The notes under the pieces were generated by a model. The model was given only the letters and a program-made list of their open reading frames with translations, ran no database searches and had not been told where the DNA came from. A stretch of DNA of 64,000 bases. Origin: Paenibacillus baekrokdamisoli (GTDB lineage: Bacteria > Bacillota > Bacilli > Paenibacillales > Paenibacillaceae). Positions 24,515 to 32,047 of this stretch are shown piece by piece. Every line of letters starts with the position of its first letter. Within the stretch, counting starts at the first letter, position 1. The stretch covers positions 7,001,001-7,065,000 of the forward strand of contig NZ_AP019308.1 in assembly GCF_003945345.1 (NCBI RefSeq), in the 5' to 3' direction. The translations under genes were made by a program, and so were the position numbers.

Positions 24515-25975
24515 ATGCTCGCATTTTTGCAAAAAATCGGTAAAGCACTCATGCTGCCTGTTGCTACACTTCCCGCAGCTTCCCTGCTGCTGCGCTTCGG
24601 CGCGATTGATTATGTGAAGGATTTTCATATGGGCCATGATGTTGGGGGATTTCTTAATCAATATATCGCACCGTTCCTGTCTGCAGGCGGCTCTGCAATA
24701 TTTGACAACCTTCCCCTTATATTTGCGGTTGGGGTCGCGATCGGCTTAGCAGGTGATGCCGTTGCAGCACTGGCCGCGGTAATTGCTTATCTAGTGCTCA
24801 CGACCGTGCTTACTAAAGTTCCAGTCGCATTCCCTAACTTGGTTGGTAAGGCTGCCGTACTCAACATGGGTGTTCTCGGAGGCATTTTAGCTGGTCTTGT
24901 TGCGGCTTTCTTATACAAGCGCTATCATACCATCAAACTTCCAGAATGGCTGGGCTTCTTCTCCGGCAAACGCTTCGTACCAATCATTACTTCACTGACG
25001 ATGGTTTTAGTCGGAATTATATTTGGACTTATTTGGGGCCCTGTTCAAAATCAGCTCGATACCTTTGGGCGATGGATTGTTGATCTTGGAGGCGTCGGAG
25101 CCGGAATCTTTATGATGGCGAACCGGCTGCTTATCCCATTTGGCTTACATCATGTGCTCAACTCGATTGCTTGGTTTCAAATCGGCGACTATACGGATGC
25201 GGCTGGTAATGTCGTGCATGGTGACCTGACACGATTCTTCAAAGGGGACAAGACGGCTGGCATGTTCATGGCTGGATTCTATCCCATCATGATGTTCGCG
25301 CTGCCGGCTGCCGCATTCGCAATTATTCATACAGCTAGACCAGAGAAGCGTAAGGCTATCGCATCCATATTCATCGGAACGGCGCTCGCCTCCTTCTTGA
25401 CAGGGATAACGGAACCGCTTGAATTTGCCTTTATGTTCGTGGCTCCTGCGTTATTTGTAGTCCATGCCGTATTGACCGGGGTTTCCGCGTTTATCGTTAC
25501 CCAGCTCGGAATCAAGGATGGCTTTGGTTTCTCAGCGGGCTTCATCGATTATGTCGTCAACTTTCAGCTGGCGACCAAGCCGCTGCTGCTTATCCCTATC
25601 GGTTTGGTTTTTGCGGTCGTGTACTACTTCATGTTCCGCTTTATCATCGTGAAATTCAACTTGAAAACACCAGGCCGCGAAGTAGACGAACCGGATTCGG
25701 TATCGACTGCAGCGACAGCTAAAGCGATGACAGGTACTTTTGAGGAGAAGGCAGAGCAGGTGCTGGTTAATATCGGGGGCTCGGACAATATTGTGGGAAT
25801 TGATGCTTGTATTACTCGTCTTCGTTTAGTTGTGAAGGATGAAACAGCTGTTAATGATCAGGCACTGAAAAATCTTGGCGCCTCGGGAGTAATGAGACTT
25901 GGCTCCGGTGCTGTGCAGGTTATATTCGGAACGCAATCAGAGCGTCTTAAGGATGAAATCACGAAAAAGATGTAG
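24515..25975 (+). CDS. PTS EIICB permease, N-acetylglucosamine (NagE/NagP) type
   Basis: A 486-residue EIIC-EIIB protein without EIIA. The EIIC part tracks NagE strongly: 'RLLIPFGLHHVLNSIAWFQI', 'AAGNVVHGDLTRFFKGDKTA', 'GITEPLEFAFMFVAPALF' and 'FNLKTPGRE'. The EIIB domain (from about 415) has the phospho-Cys in 'IDACITRLRLVVKD' and ends 'LGSGAVQVIFGTQSERLKD'. It imports and phosphorylates its sugar; the resemblance favours GlcNAc, but its linkage to glcT leaves glucose open. The EIIA needed is encoded immediately upstream. Confidence 0.9.
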   Translation: MLAFLQKIGKALMLPVATLPAASLLLRFGAIDYVKDFHMGHDVGGFLNQYIAPFLSAGGSAIFDNLPLIFAVGVAIGLAGDAVAALAAVIAYLVLTTVLTKVPVAFPNLVGKAAVLNMGVLGGILAGLVAAFLYKRYHTIKLPEWLGFFSGKRFVPIITSLTMVLVGIIFGLIWGPVQNQLDTFGRWIVDLGGVGAGIFMMANRLLIPFGLHHVLNSIAWFQIGDYTDAAGNVVHGDLTRFFKGDKTAGMFMAGFYPIMMFALPAAAFAIIHTARPEKRKAIASIFIGTALASFLTGITEPLEFAFMFVAPALFVVHAVLTGVSAFIVTQLGIKDGFGFSAGFIDYVVNFQLATKPLLLIPIGLVFAVVYYFMFRFIIVKFNLKTPGREVDEPDSVSTAATAKAMTGTFEEKAEQVLVNIGGSDNIVGIDACITRLRLVVKDETAVNDQALKNLGASGVMRLGSGAVQVIFGTQSERLKDEITKKM

Positions 25976-26026
25976 GCCCTTACAAAGGCTGATTAATGCC
26001 AACTATCAGACAGGGAGTGGAGAACA

Positions 26027-26314
26027 ATGGAACAGACATACACCATTCAAAGCGAGCTAGGTATTCATGTTCGGCCAGCTAAACAAATCGTGGAGGCAGC
26101 AAAGAAATATCCAGCTTGCAGCGTATTCCTAGAGAAGGACGGTAAGCGTGTCAGCGTGAAAAGCTTAGTCAACGTCCTTACGCTTGGTGCCAAGCATGGC
26201 GATACGGTGACCTTGATTACAGAAGGCGAGCAAGAGGCCGCGGTACAAGATGAAATTGGCGCGATTTTCGCAGATATTGCAGGCAATCATCATGCACCAG
26301 GTGCTGGCCAATGA
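26027..26314 (+). CDS. ptsH: Phosphocarrier protein HPr
   Basis: A 95-residue HPr. Active-site His14 lies in 'LGIHVRPAKQIVEAA' (Val replaces the common Ala after His). Ser46 is conserved in 'RVSVKSLVNVLTLG', so it can be a target of HPr kinase and act as CcpA co-effector. The C-terminus has a short extra tail 'GNHHAPGAGQ'. The stop overlaps the EI start by 4 bases (ATGA), giving coupled translation. Confidence 0.95.
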   Translation: MEQTYTIQSELGIHVRPAKQIVEAAKKYPACSVFLEKDGKRVSVKSLVNVLTLGAKHGDTVTLITEGEQEAAVQDEIGAIFADIAGNHHAPGAGQ

Positions 26315-28047
26315 TTGTTTTTAACGGCGTTGCTGCATCGCCAGGCATTGCAATCGGGCGTGCTTGGCGACTGGAGACCGAAGAGTCGCATAAGGGCCCA
26401 GCATCCATTGTTTCTTCTGCCGTAGCGGAGCAAACCTCGAGATTGCAGGCGGCTGTTCTCTCTAGCGTGGAGGAAGTGCGCAAGCTCAGAGATGAACTGA
26501 CGGAGCGGGGCAGAGGTGACGAAGCCGAGATCTTCGATGGCCATCTCCTGCTGCTGGAGGATGAGGAGCTTATCGGCCGTGCCGAAGAAGCAATTAAGAA
26601 TAAGCTCATTCCAGCTGAACTAGCGATTGCAGCTACCCGTGATGAGGTCGCGGCTGTAATGGAAAGTTTGGAGGATGAATACCTAAGAGAGAGGGCTTCC
26701 GATATTCGCGATGTATGCGGAAGAGTCATCGGTAAGCTTACTGGCCGAACAGAGATGCCTACCGAAGCTGGCGACGAGCCGGTCATTATTCTGGCACCGG
26801 AGCTTACGCCATCTCATACGGCTCAGCTCAAACCGGATATCGTTGCAGGCTTTGTAACTTTGCAGGGAGGTAAAACTTCGCATACCGCTATTATAGCTCG
26901 TTCCTTAGGCATACCCGCTATTGTAGGGATGGGAGATCAGCTTCAAGCTGTGCGGGGTGGTCAGTATTTAATCGTTGATGGCAGCCAAGGTCAGCTTCAT
27001 GTGGATCCGGACGCCGAAACGATTGCACATTTCCGGGCACTTCAGAGAGCGAACCTTGCGAAGCTGGAGCAGCTGCGGAAGCTCACAAGTGCAGATTCCG
27101 TATCGGCGGATGGCTTCCAGGTGGAGCTGGTTGCCAACATCGGCTCCCCAGAGGATGCAGCTGCGGCTAAGAACAACGGTGCGGAGGGTATTGGCTTGTT
27201 TCGTACGGAGTTCTTGTATATGGGCCGAGACACGCTCCCTTCGGAAGAGGAGCAGTTTCAAGCCTATCGCAAGGTTGTAAAAGCGTTCGGACCGGATGCT
27301 CCCATCATCATTCGTACAATGGACATCGGGGGAGATAAGGAGCTGCCTATTCTTCAGCTCCCTCAAGAAGACAATCCGTTTCTTGGCTATCGGGCAATAA
27401 GAATTTGCTTGGATCGTCCGGAATTGTTCAAAACACAGCTTCGGGCTATTCTTCGCGCCAGTGCTTTCGGTAATGTCAAAATCATGTTCCCTATGATTGC
27501 CGCATTAAGCGAATGGCGAGCGGCCAAAGCGGTGCTGGATCAGTGTAAGGAAGAACTGCAGCGTGAGAGGATTGCATTCAATCCTGAACTTGAAGTTGGC
27601 ATCATGATTGAGGTGCCCGCTGCGGCAATGCTCGCAGATCGTTTTGCCAAGGAAGTTGATTTCTTCAGCATCGGTACGAACGATCTGACCCAATATACGT
27701 TGGCGGCAGATCGGATGAACGAGAAGCTTGCCCATCTCAATGATCCTTTGCAGCCAGCAGTTCTCTATTTAATTGAGAAGGTTATCCGAGCTGCTCAGAA
27801 GGCTGGTAAATGGACAGGGATGTGCGGTGAAATGGCCGGGTCGCCTCATGCGGTGCCCATTCTTCTGGGACTGGGCCTGAAGGAATTCAGCATGAGCGGC
27901 GGCTCCATTTTCCAGACAAGAGCGCTCATCAGCACGCTGAGCCAATCCGCAATGGCTGAGCTGGCTTCCAAGGCACTAGAGCTAGAAGGGCCTGACGAAA
28001 TCCGCAGCTTCGTAGAAGCGCAGGTTCCAGAGATTCTTGCTTTATAG
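26311..28047 (+). CDS. ptsI: PTS enzyme I (phosphoenolpyruvate-protein phosphotransferase)
   Basis: A 578-residue EI of normal length. Phospho-His is in 'LQGGKTSHTAIIARS' (near residue 190); the PEP-binding barrel has 'GIGLFRTEFLYMGR', 'IIRTMDIGGDKELP' and 'FFSIGTNDLTQYTLAADR', with the active Cys in 'GKWTGMCGEMAG'. It starts the PEP-to-sugar phosphate relay through HPr. The presence of ptsHI in the same operon as glcT, EIIA and EIICB makes this a self-sufficient PTS cassette. Strong terminator downstream. Confidence 0.96.
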   Translation: MIVFNGVAASPGIAIGRAWRLETEESHKGPASIVSSAVAEQTSRLQAAVLSSVEEVRKLRDELTERGRGDEAEIFDGHLLLLEDEELIGRAEEAIKNKLIPAELAIAATRDEVAAVMESLEDEYLRERASDIRDVCGRVIGKLTGRTEMPTEAGDEPVIILAPELTPSHTAQLKPDIVAGFVTLQGGKTSHTAIIARSLGIPAIVGMGDQLQAVRGGQYLIVDGSQGQLHVDPDAETIAHFRALQRANLAKLEQLRKLTSADSVSADGFQVELVANIGSPEDAAAAKNNGAEGIGLFRTEFLYMGRDTLPSEEEQFQAYRKVVKAFGPDAPIIIRTMDIGGDKELPILQLPQEDNPFLGYRAIRICLDRPELFKTQLRAILRASAFGNVKIMFPMIAALSEWRAAKAVLDQCKEELQRERIAFNPELEVGIMIEVPAAAMLADRFAKEVDFFSIGTNDLTQYTLAADRMNEKLAHLNDPLQPAVLYLIEKVIRAAQKAGKWTGMCGEMAGSPHAVPILLGLGLKEFSMSGGSIFQTRALISTLSQSAMAELASKALELEGPDEIRSFVEAQVPEILAL

Positions 28048-28071
28048 CGATTAAAGAGCTTGAAAAACAAC

Positions 28072-28130
28072 AAAGGGCAGTGCCCTCAAGTGAATTCGCT
28101 GGATTCATTACTTGAGGGCGCTGCCCTTTT
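28072..28130 (+). terminator. Terminator of the PTS operon
   Basis: AAAGGGCAG (28072-28080) plus GCCCTCAAGT pairs with ACTTGAGGGC plus CTGCCCTTTT (28110-28130), a stem of about 19 bp with one mismatch, ending in a T run. Confidence 0.85.
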
Positions 28131-28373
28131 GACATTTAACCAAACGCCGTATTGCCACCTGTTTCTCACCTACTTATCCTGATTCTTCAGCGATCCCGGA
28201 TAATCATCTTTGCTCCAAGGCATAAATTCGCCCTCTTACGTACAAGGTAGATTTAGTTCTTTTTAGATGCATTAGTTGTGGTTTAAACCATTATCGTTAC
28301 ATAAAGTCGGATTTGACGTTATAGGTAAGTAGAAGGGATGCTGTATCTTATTTAGTGAAGGGAAAGGTGACGT

Positions 28374-29762
28374 ATGACGGAATACCGGATTGAGAAGGAT
28401 TCAATGGGAGAAATAGAGGTTGAGGTTGATCGGCTGTGGGGTGCACAAACGCAGAGAAGCTTGCAGAATTTCAGAATTGGTACGGAAAAAATGCCTTCCG
28501 AGCTCATCACGGCATTTGCTTATTTGAAAAAAGCGGCTGCTCTGGTTAATGAAAATATCGGCAAGCTGGACGCCCACAAAGCACAAGCTATCGCGGAAGC
28601 GGCAGATGAAGTTATTGCCGGACGCTGGAACGATCAATTTCCGCTTGCGGTATGGCAAACCGGCAGCGGCACGCAGTCCAATATGAACGTGAATGAAGTT
28701 ATTGCCCGCAGAGCAGGGCAATTGCTTCAGGCTAGAAGCGGCGGAGATCCCATCCCTTCTATTCATCCTAATGATGATGTGAACCGCTCGCAAAGCTCGA
28801 ACGATACATTTCCGACCGCCATGCATGTCGCCGCACTCATCGCTATGGAAGAGAAGATGCTCCCGGCAATTGCTCAGTTGAAACAAACGCTGCAGCGCAA
28901 GAGTGAGGAGTTCGCCGATGTGATCAAGATTGGACGTACCCATCTGCAGGATGCGACACCGCTAACGCTTGGTCAAGAAATCAGCGGCTGGGTTCGTATG
29001 CTGGAAAAAGGTGAGAGGAATATCAAGAGTTCCAGTGAAGAGCTTCGTGAGCTGGCAATTGGCGGAACAGCAGTGGGTACGGGACTGAACGCACCGAAGG
29101 GGTTTGGCGATCATGTTGCGGCAGCGATTAGCAAGCTTACTGGCAAGCGATATACGAGCGCTCCTAACAAATTCCATGCGCTGACGAGTCACGACGAAAT
29201 TGTTTTTGTCCATGGAGCAATCAAAGCATTAGCAGCAGATCTAATGAAGATTGCCAATGATGTTCGCTGGCTTGCAAGCGGCCCAAGATGCGGAATAGGG
29301 GAAATTCGTATTCCGGAGAATGAACCGGGAAGCTCTATTATGCCAGGCAAAGTAAACCCTACACAGTGCGAAGCACTGACAATGGTCGTTTGTCAGGTGT
29401 TGGGCAATGATGCGGCGATTGGATTCGCGGCTAGTCAGGGTAATTTCGAGTTGAATGTATTCAAACCGATTATTATTAACAGTTTCCTACAGTCTGTGAG
29501 ATTACTGGCCGATTCGATCCACTCCTTCGAGGAACATTGTGCGAGGGGGATTGAAGCTAACCGCGAAGCGATTGGCCGCCATCTGAGTGAATCGCTTATG
29601 TTGGTTACAGCACTTAATCCGCATATAGGTTACGAGAACGCAGCCTCCATCGCAAAGACAGCGCATAAGGAAGGACTTACCCTGCGCGAAGCGGCCATTC
29701 GCAGTGGACACATTACGGCGGAGAAATTTGATGAAGTCGTTCGAGCGGAAGAGATGATTTAA
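28374..29762 (+). CDS. fumC: Class II fumarate hydratase
   Basis: A 462-residue member of the fumarase/aspartase superfamily, normal length for FumC. Signature 'GSSIMPGKVNPTQCEA' carries the mobile catalytic Ser loop; further family blocks are 'GSGTQSNMNVNEVIA' and 'KIGRTHLQDATPLTLGQE' with the catalytic His. It interconverts fumarate and malate in the TCA cycle, with no metal-sulfur cluster. GGGAAAGGTG precedes the ATG. Monocistronic. Confidence 0.95.
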   Translation: MTEYRIEKDSMGEIEVEVDRLWGAQTQRSLQNFRIGTEKMPSELITAFAYLKKAAALVNENIGKLDAHKAQAIAEAADEVIAGRWNDQFPLAVWQTGSGTQSNMNVNEVIARRAGQLLQARSGGDPIPSIHPNDDVNRSQSSNDTFPTAMHVAALIAMEEKMLPAIAQLKQTLQRKSEEFADVIKIGRTHLQDATPLTLGQEISGWVRMLEKGERNIKSSSEELRELAIGGTAVGTGLNAPKGFGDHVAAAISKLTGKRYTSAPNKFHALTSHDEIVFVHGAIKALAADLMKIANDVRWLASGPRCGIGEIRIPENEPGSSIMPGKVNPTQCEALTMVVCQVLGNDAAIGFAASQGNFELNVFKPIIINSFLQSVRLLADSIHSFEEHCARGIEANREAIGRHLSESLMLVTALNPHIGYENAASIAKTAHKEGLTLREAAIRSGHITAEKFDEVVRAEEMI

Positions 29763-29940
29763 CTTTAGCCATGCTAATTAACGCCGCCGCTGTGATTTTA
29801 ACTGCTTAATAATTTGTAGTTTAGCCGCATTACTTTATGCAAAGAGGAAGTAGAGAATATCGGCGTTTGACGAGGGCAAAAAATAGACAAAATGATTTTC
29901 ACAAAGCTGACAAGGTATGGCTAAATCCGACAAATTAGCT

Positions 29941-29969
29941 TTGCGTTAAAGGGCATTTTCAAGTATCAT
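29941..29969 (+). promoter_or_regulatory. Promoter of the aldolase gene
   Basis: -35 TTGCGT (29941-29946), exactly 17 bp, -10 TATCAT (29964-29969), 42 bases before the ATG. The rest of the 29763-30010 gap shows nothing else recognisable. Confidence 0.5.
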
Positions 29970-30010
29970 GGATAGAAAAGACAAGCTTTAACTAAAGGAG
30001 CTATACACGC

Positions 30011-30979
30011 ATGAATACGAAAAAAACGAATCATGGCAAAATTGTAGACTGTACGATACGCGACGGCGGACTCGTTAACAACTGGGACTTCAGTGTTGAG
30101 TTCGTTCAACATTTGTATAACACTTTGAATGAAGCTGGCGTCGATTATATGGAGATTGGATACAAGAATTCTCCGAAACTGCTTAAAGGTGCCGAGTCAG
30201 CGGGCCCATGGCGTTTCCTGGACGACGATTTCCTTCGTAAAGTCATTCCGCAGAAGCTGAACACGAAGCTATCTGCACTGGTTGATATCGGTCGTGTAGA
30301 CGAGAATGATATTTTGCCGCGCGAAGATAGCATGATCGATCTAATCCGCGTTGCATGTTACGTACAAGATGTGGAAAAAGCGCTTCATCTTGTTCAAGTA
30401 TTCCATGACCGTGGCTACGAAACAACGATAAACATTATGGCTCTTTCTAACGTCATGGAGAATCAACTGCTTGAAGCATTCGAGCTGATCAATGAAAGTG
30501 TCGTGGATGTAGTTTATGTCGTTGACTCCTACGGCAGCTTGGACCCGAATGATTTCAACTATCTGGTTGCCAAATTCCAAAAGTACCTGCCTAACAAGAC
30601 ACTTGGTGTCCATACCCATAACAACATGCAGCTGGCATTTGCCAATACATTGATTTCTGCGGAGAAAGGCGTCGAGTTCCTAGATGCTTCCGTTTATGGC
30701 ATGGGACGTGCAGCTGGTAATTGCCCGACTGAATTACTTGTAGCTCATCTCAAGAACGCCAAATATAATGTTCGTCCTTTACTGGATATGATCGAGAAAT
30801 ATATGATCCCTCTTCGCGAGAAAGAAGAGTGGGGCTATATTATCCCTTACATGATTACAGGTATGCTTGATGAGCATCCACGCTCAGCAATGGCGCTTCG
30901 TGAATCCGACGATAAAGATAAATCCGTTGATTTCTACGATAAGCTGACAACACCTGAGGTTCTGCATAACAAGAAGTAG
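30011..30979 (+). CDS. HMGL-like (DRE-TIM metallolyase) aldolase
   Basis: A 322-residue TIM barrel of the 4-hydroxy-2-oxovalerate-aldolase/HMG-CoA-lyase group. Metal and catalytic motif 'IVDCTIRDGGLVNNWDF' (Asp and Arg of the DRE motif), metal-binding 'LGVHTHNNMQLAFANTL', and 'VYGMGRAAGNCPTELL'. Such enzymes cleave or form C-C bonds of 2-keto acids with a divalent metal. It lacks the dimerisation domain of DmpG and has no acetaldehyde dehydrogenase partner here, so it is not a meta-cleavage aldolase operon. Substrate unknown. AAAGGAG precedes the ATG. Confidence 0.8.
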   Translation: MNTKKTNHGKIVDCTIRDGGLVNNWDFSVEFVQHLYNTLNEAGVDYMEIGYKNSPKLLKGAESAGPWRFLDDDFLRKVIPQKLNTKLSALVDIGRVDENDILPREDSMIDLIRVACYVQDVEKALHLVQVFHDRGYETTINIMALSNVMENQLLEAFELINESVVDVVYVVDSYGSLDPNDFNYLVAKFQKYLPNKTLGVHTHNNMQLAFANTLISAEKGVEFLDASVYGMGRAAGNCPTELLVAHLKNAKYNVRPLLDMIEKYMIPLREKEEWGYIIPYMITGMLDEHPRSAMALRESDDKDKSVDFYDKLTTPEVLHNKK

Positions 30980-31012
30980 TTTACAGCAGAAGCTTGGAAT
31001 AATAGATAAGCA

Positions 31013-31054
31013 AACAAACCCTTTACTGGCTTCCATGCCGGCAAAGGGTTTGTT
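31013..31054 (+). terminator. Terminator-like hairpin after the aldolase gene
   Basis: AACAAACCCTTTACTGGC (31013-31030) pairs with GCCGGCAAAGGGTTTGTT (31037-31054) with one bulge. T run is poor, so termination may be partial. Confidence 0.6.
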
Positions 31055-31105
31055 CTGTAAACACAATAATACCCTATCAGTCCGTTGGAATGGATGATGG
31101 GGGTA

Positions 31106-31141
31106 TTCGCATTTATCAAGCACTTATTTTAGTGTTGAGCC
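31106..31141. repeat. 36-bp dispersed repeat, copy A
   Basis: Matches 36199-36234 in the same orientation with one base difference. It contains an imperfect hairpin around CAAGCACT / AGTGTTG. Confidence 0.85.
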
Positions 31142-31272
31142 TAAAAATGCAAGGGGAATTAAGCATTGTCACGTTGTGGAAAAGCGGTTAAATTTAAATA
31201 ACACCTTGGAGCTGAATGTTTAGGTCCCTACTGTATAATCCTCTTGTTTATTACATTAAGGAGTGAAATTGA

Positions 31273-31878
31273 ATGAATAATCAGCTTAAGTGGAATGAGA
31301 TTATTACGAAATTGCAAAATCGCAGTCCATTACAACCGTTATCACCAGTAAGGGTATGGGATCAAGCGATAGACGAAGATATTGCAGCACTTGCTTTGCC
31401 TGAAGGTGAAGCGCTCACCCCCGAGTCTAAAGAAGTCATTGCACTAAAAGCGGGTCTTCACCTATGGAATGATAGTTTGGATCTATCACATTCCTATTCG
31501 CAGCAGATTGAAGATGATGCTACAGGCTGCTATTGGCATGCGATCATGCACCGAATGGAGCATGATTACTCAAATGCTAATTATTGGTTTCATTGTGCTG
31601 GATCTCATCCGGTCAAGGGTAAGCTTCAAGCAAAAGTGGCCGACTGGCTTCAGCACGGAGTTATACTCGTAGAGCTTCCGGAAAGCCGTATTCGTGAGAC
31701 GCTTGTAGATATGAAACGTCAGAGTGTTTGGAATCCGAATGCCTTAACTGATATCATCCAGCTGCAAGAGAGTGGCAAGGCATCGGAGGAAACACGTGCA
31801 GCACTCGAGTATATCCAGCATCTCGAAGTAACGGAGCTGTTCGCTCACACACTCAGCGCAGTAGAAGCAATCCGCTAA
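31273..31878 (+). CDS. Conserved protein of unknown function
   Basis: A 201-residue soluble protein, no signal or membrane helix. It contains a distinctive block, 'GCYWHAIMHRMEHDYSNANY' followed by 'WFHCAGSHPV', rich in His, Trp and Tyr. I recall similar 'WHxIMHRREPDYxNSxYWF' sequences in uncharacterised proteins of several phyla, so the family looks widespread, but I know no function. An alternating Glu/Asp-rich N-terminal half precedes the block. GGAGTGAAATTG precedes the ATG, and TATAAT at 31242-31247 is a plausible -10. Monocistronic. Confidence 0.75.
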   Translation: MNNQLKWNEIITKLQNRSPLQPLSPVRVWDQAIDEDIAALALPEGEALTPESKEVIALKAGLHLWNDSLDLSHSYSQQIEDDATGCYWHAIMHRMEHDYSNANYWFHCAGSHPVKGKLQAKVADWLQHGVILVELPESRIRETLVDMKRQSVWNPNALTDIIQLQESGKASEETRAALEYIQHLEVTELFAHTLSAVEAIR

Positions 31879-31891
31879 ATGGTGCTGGAAT

Positions 31892-31932
31892 AAAACAAGA
31901 CAGGCGCCAATAAAAGCGGACTGTCTTGTTTT
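31892..31932 (+). terminator. Terminator of the 201-residue unknown gene
   Basis: AAAACAAGACAG (31892-31903) pairs perfectly with CTGTCTTGTTTT (31921-31932). Confidence 0.8.
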
Positions 31933-31983
31933 AAAATATCAGAAAGTATAAGTTTTCTCCATACTTTGCTTATATTTCGGGGG

Positions 31984-32028
31984 GAAGAAACTTGCTTCGC
32001 CGCCAAGGACGGCGTTAGCCGTTTCTTC
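31984..32028. repeat. REP-like hairpin
   Basis: GAAGAAAC pairs with GTTTCTTC at the ends, and CGCCG pairs with CGGCG inside (around 32000-32013). No T run on either strand, so it is probably not a terminator; it lies between the convergent unknown gene and the MMPL gene. Confidence 0.5.
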
Positions 32029-32047
32029 TTGTTATTTTCTAAAATCG

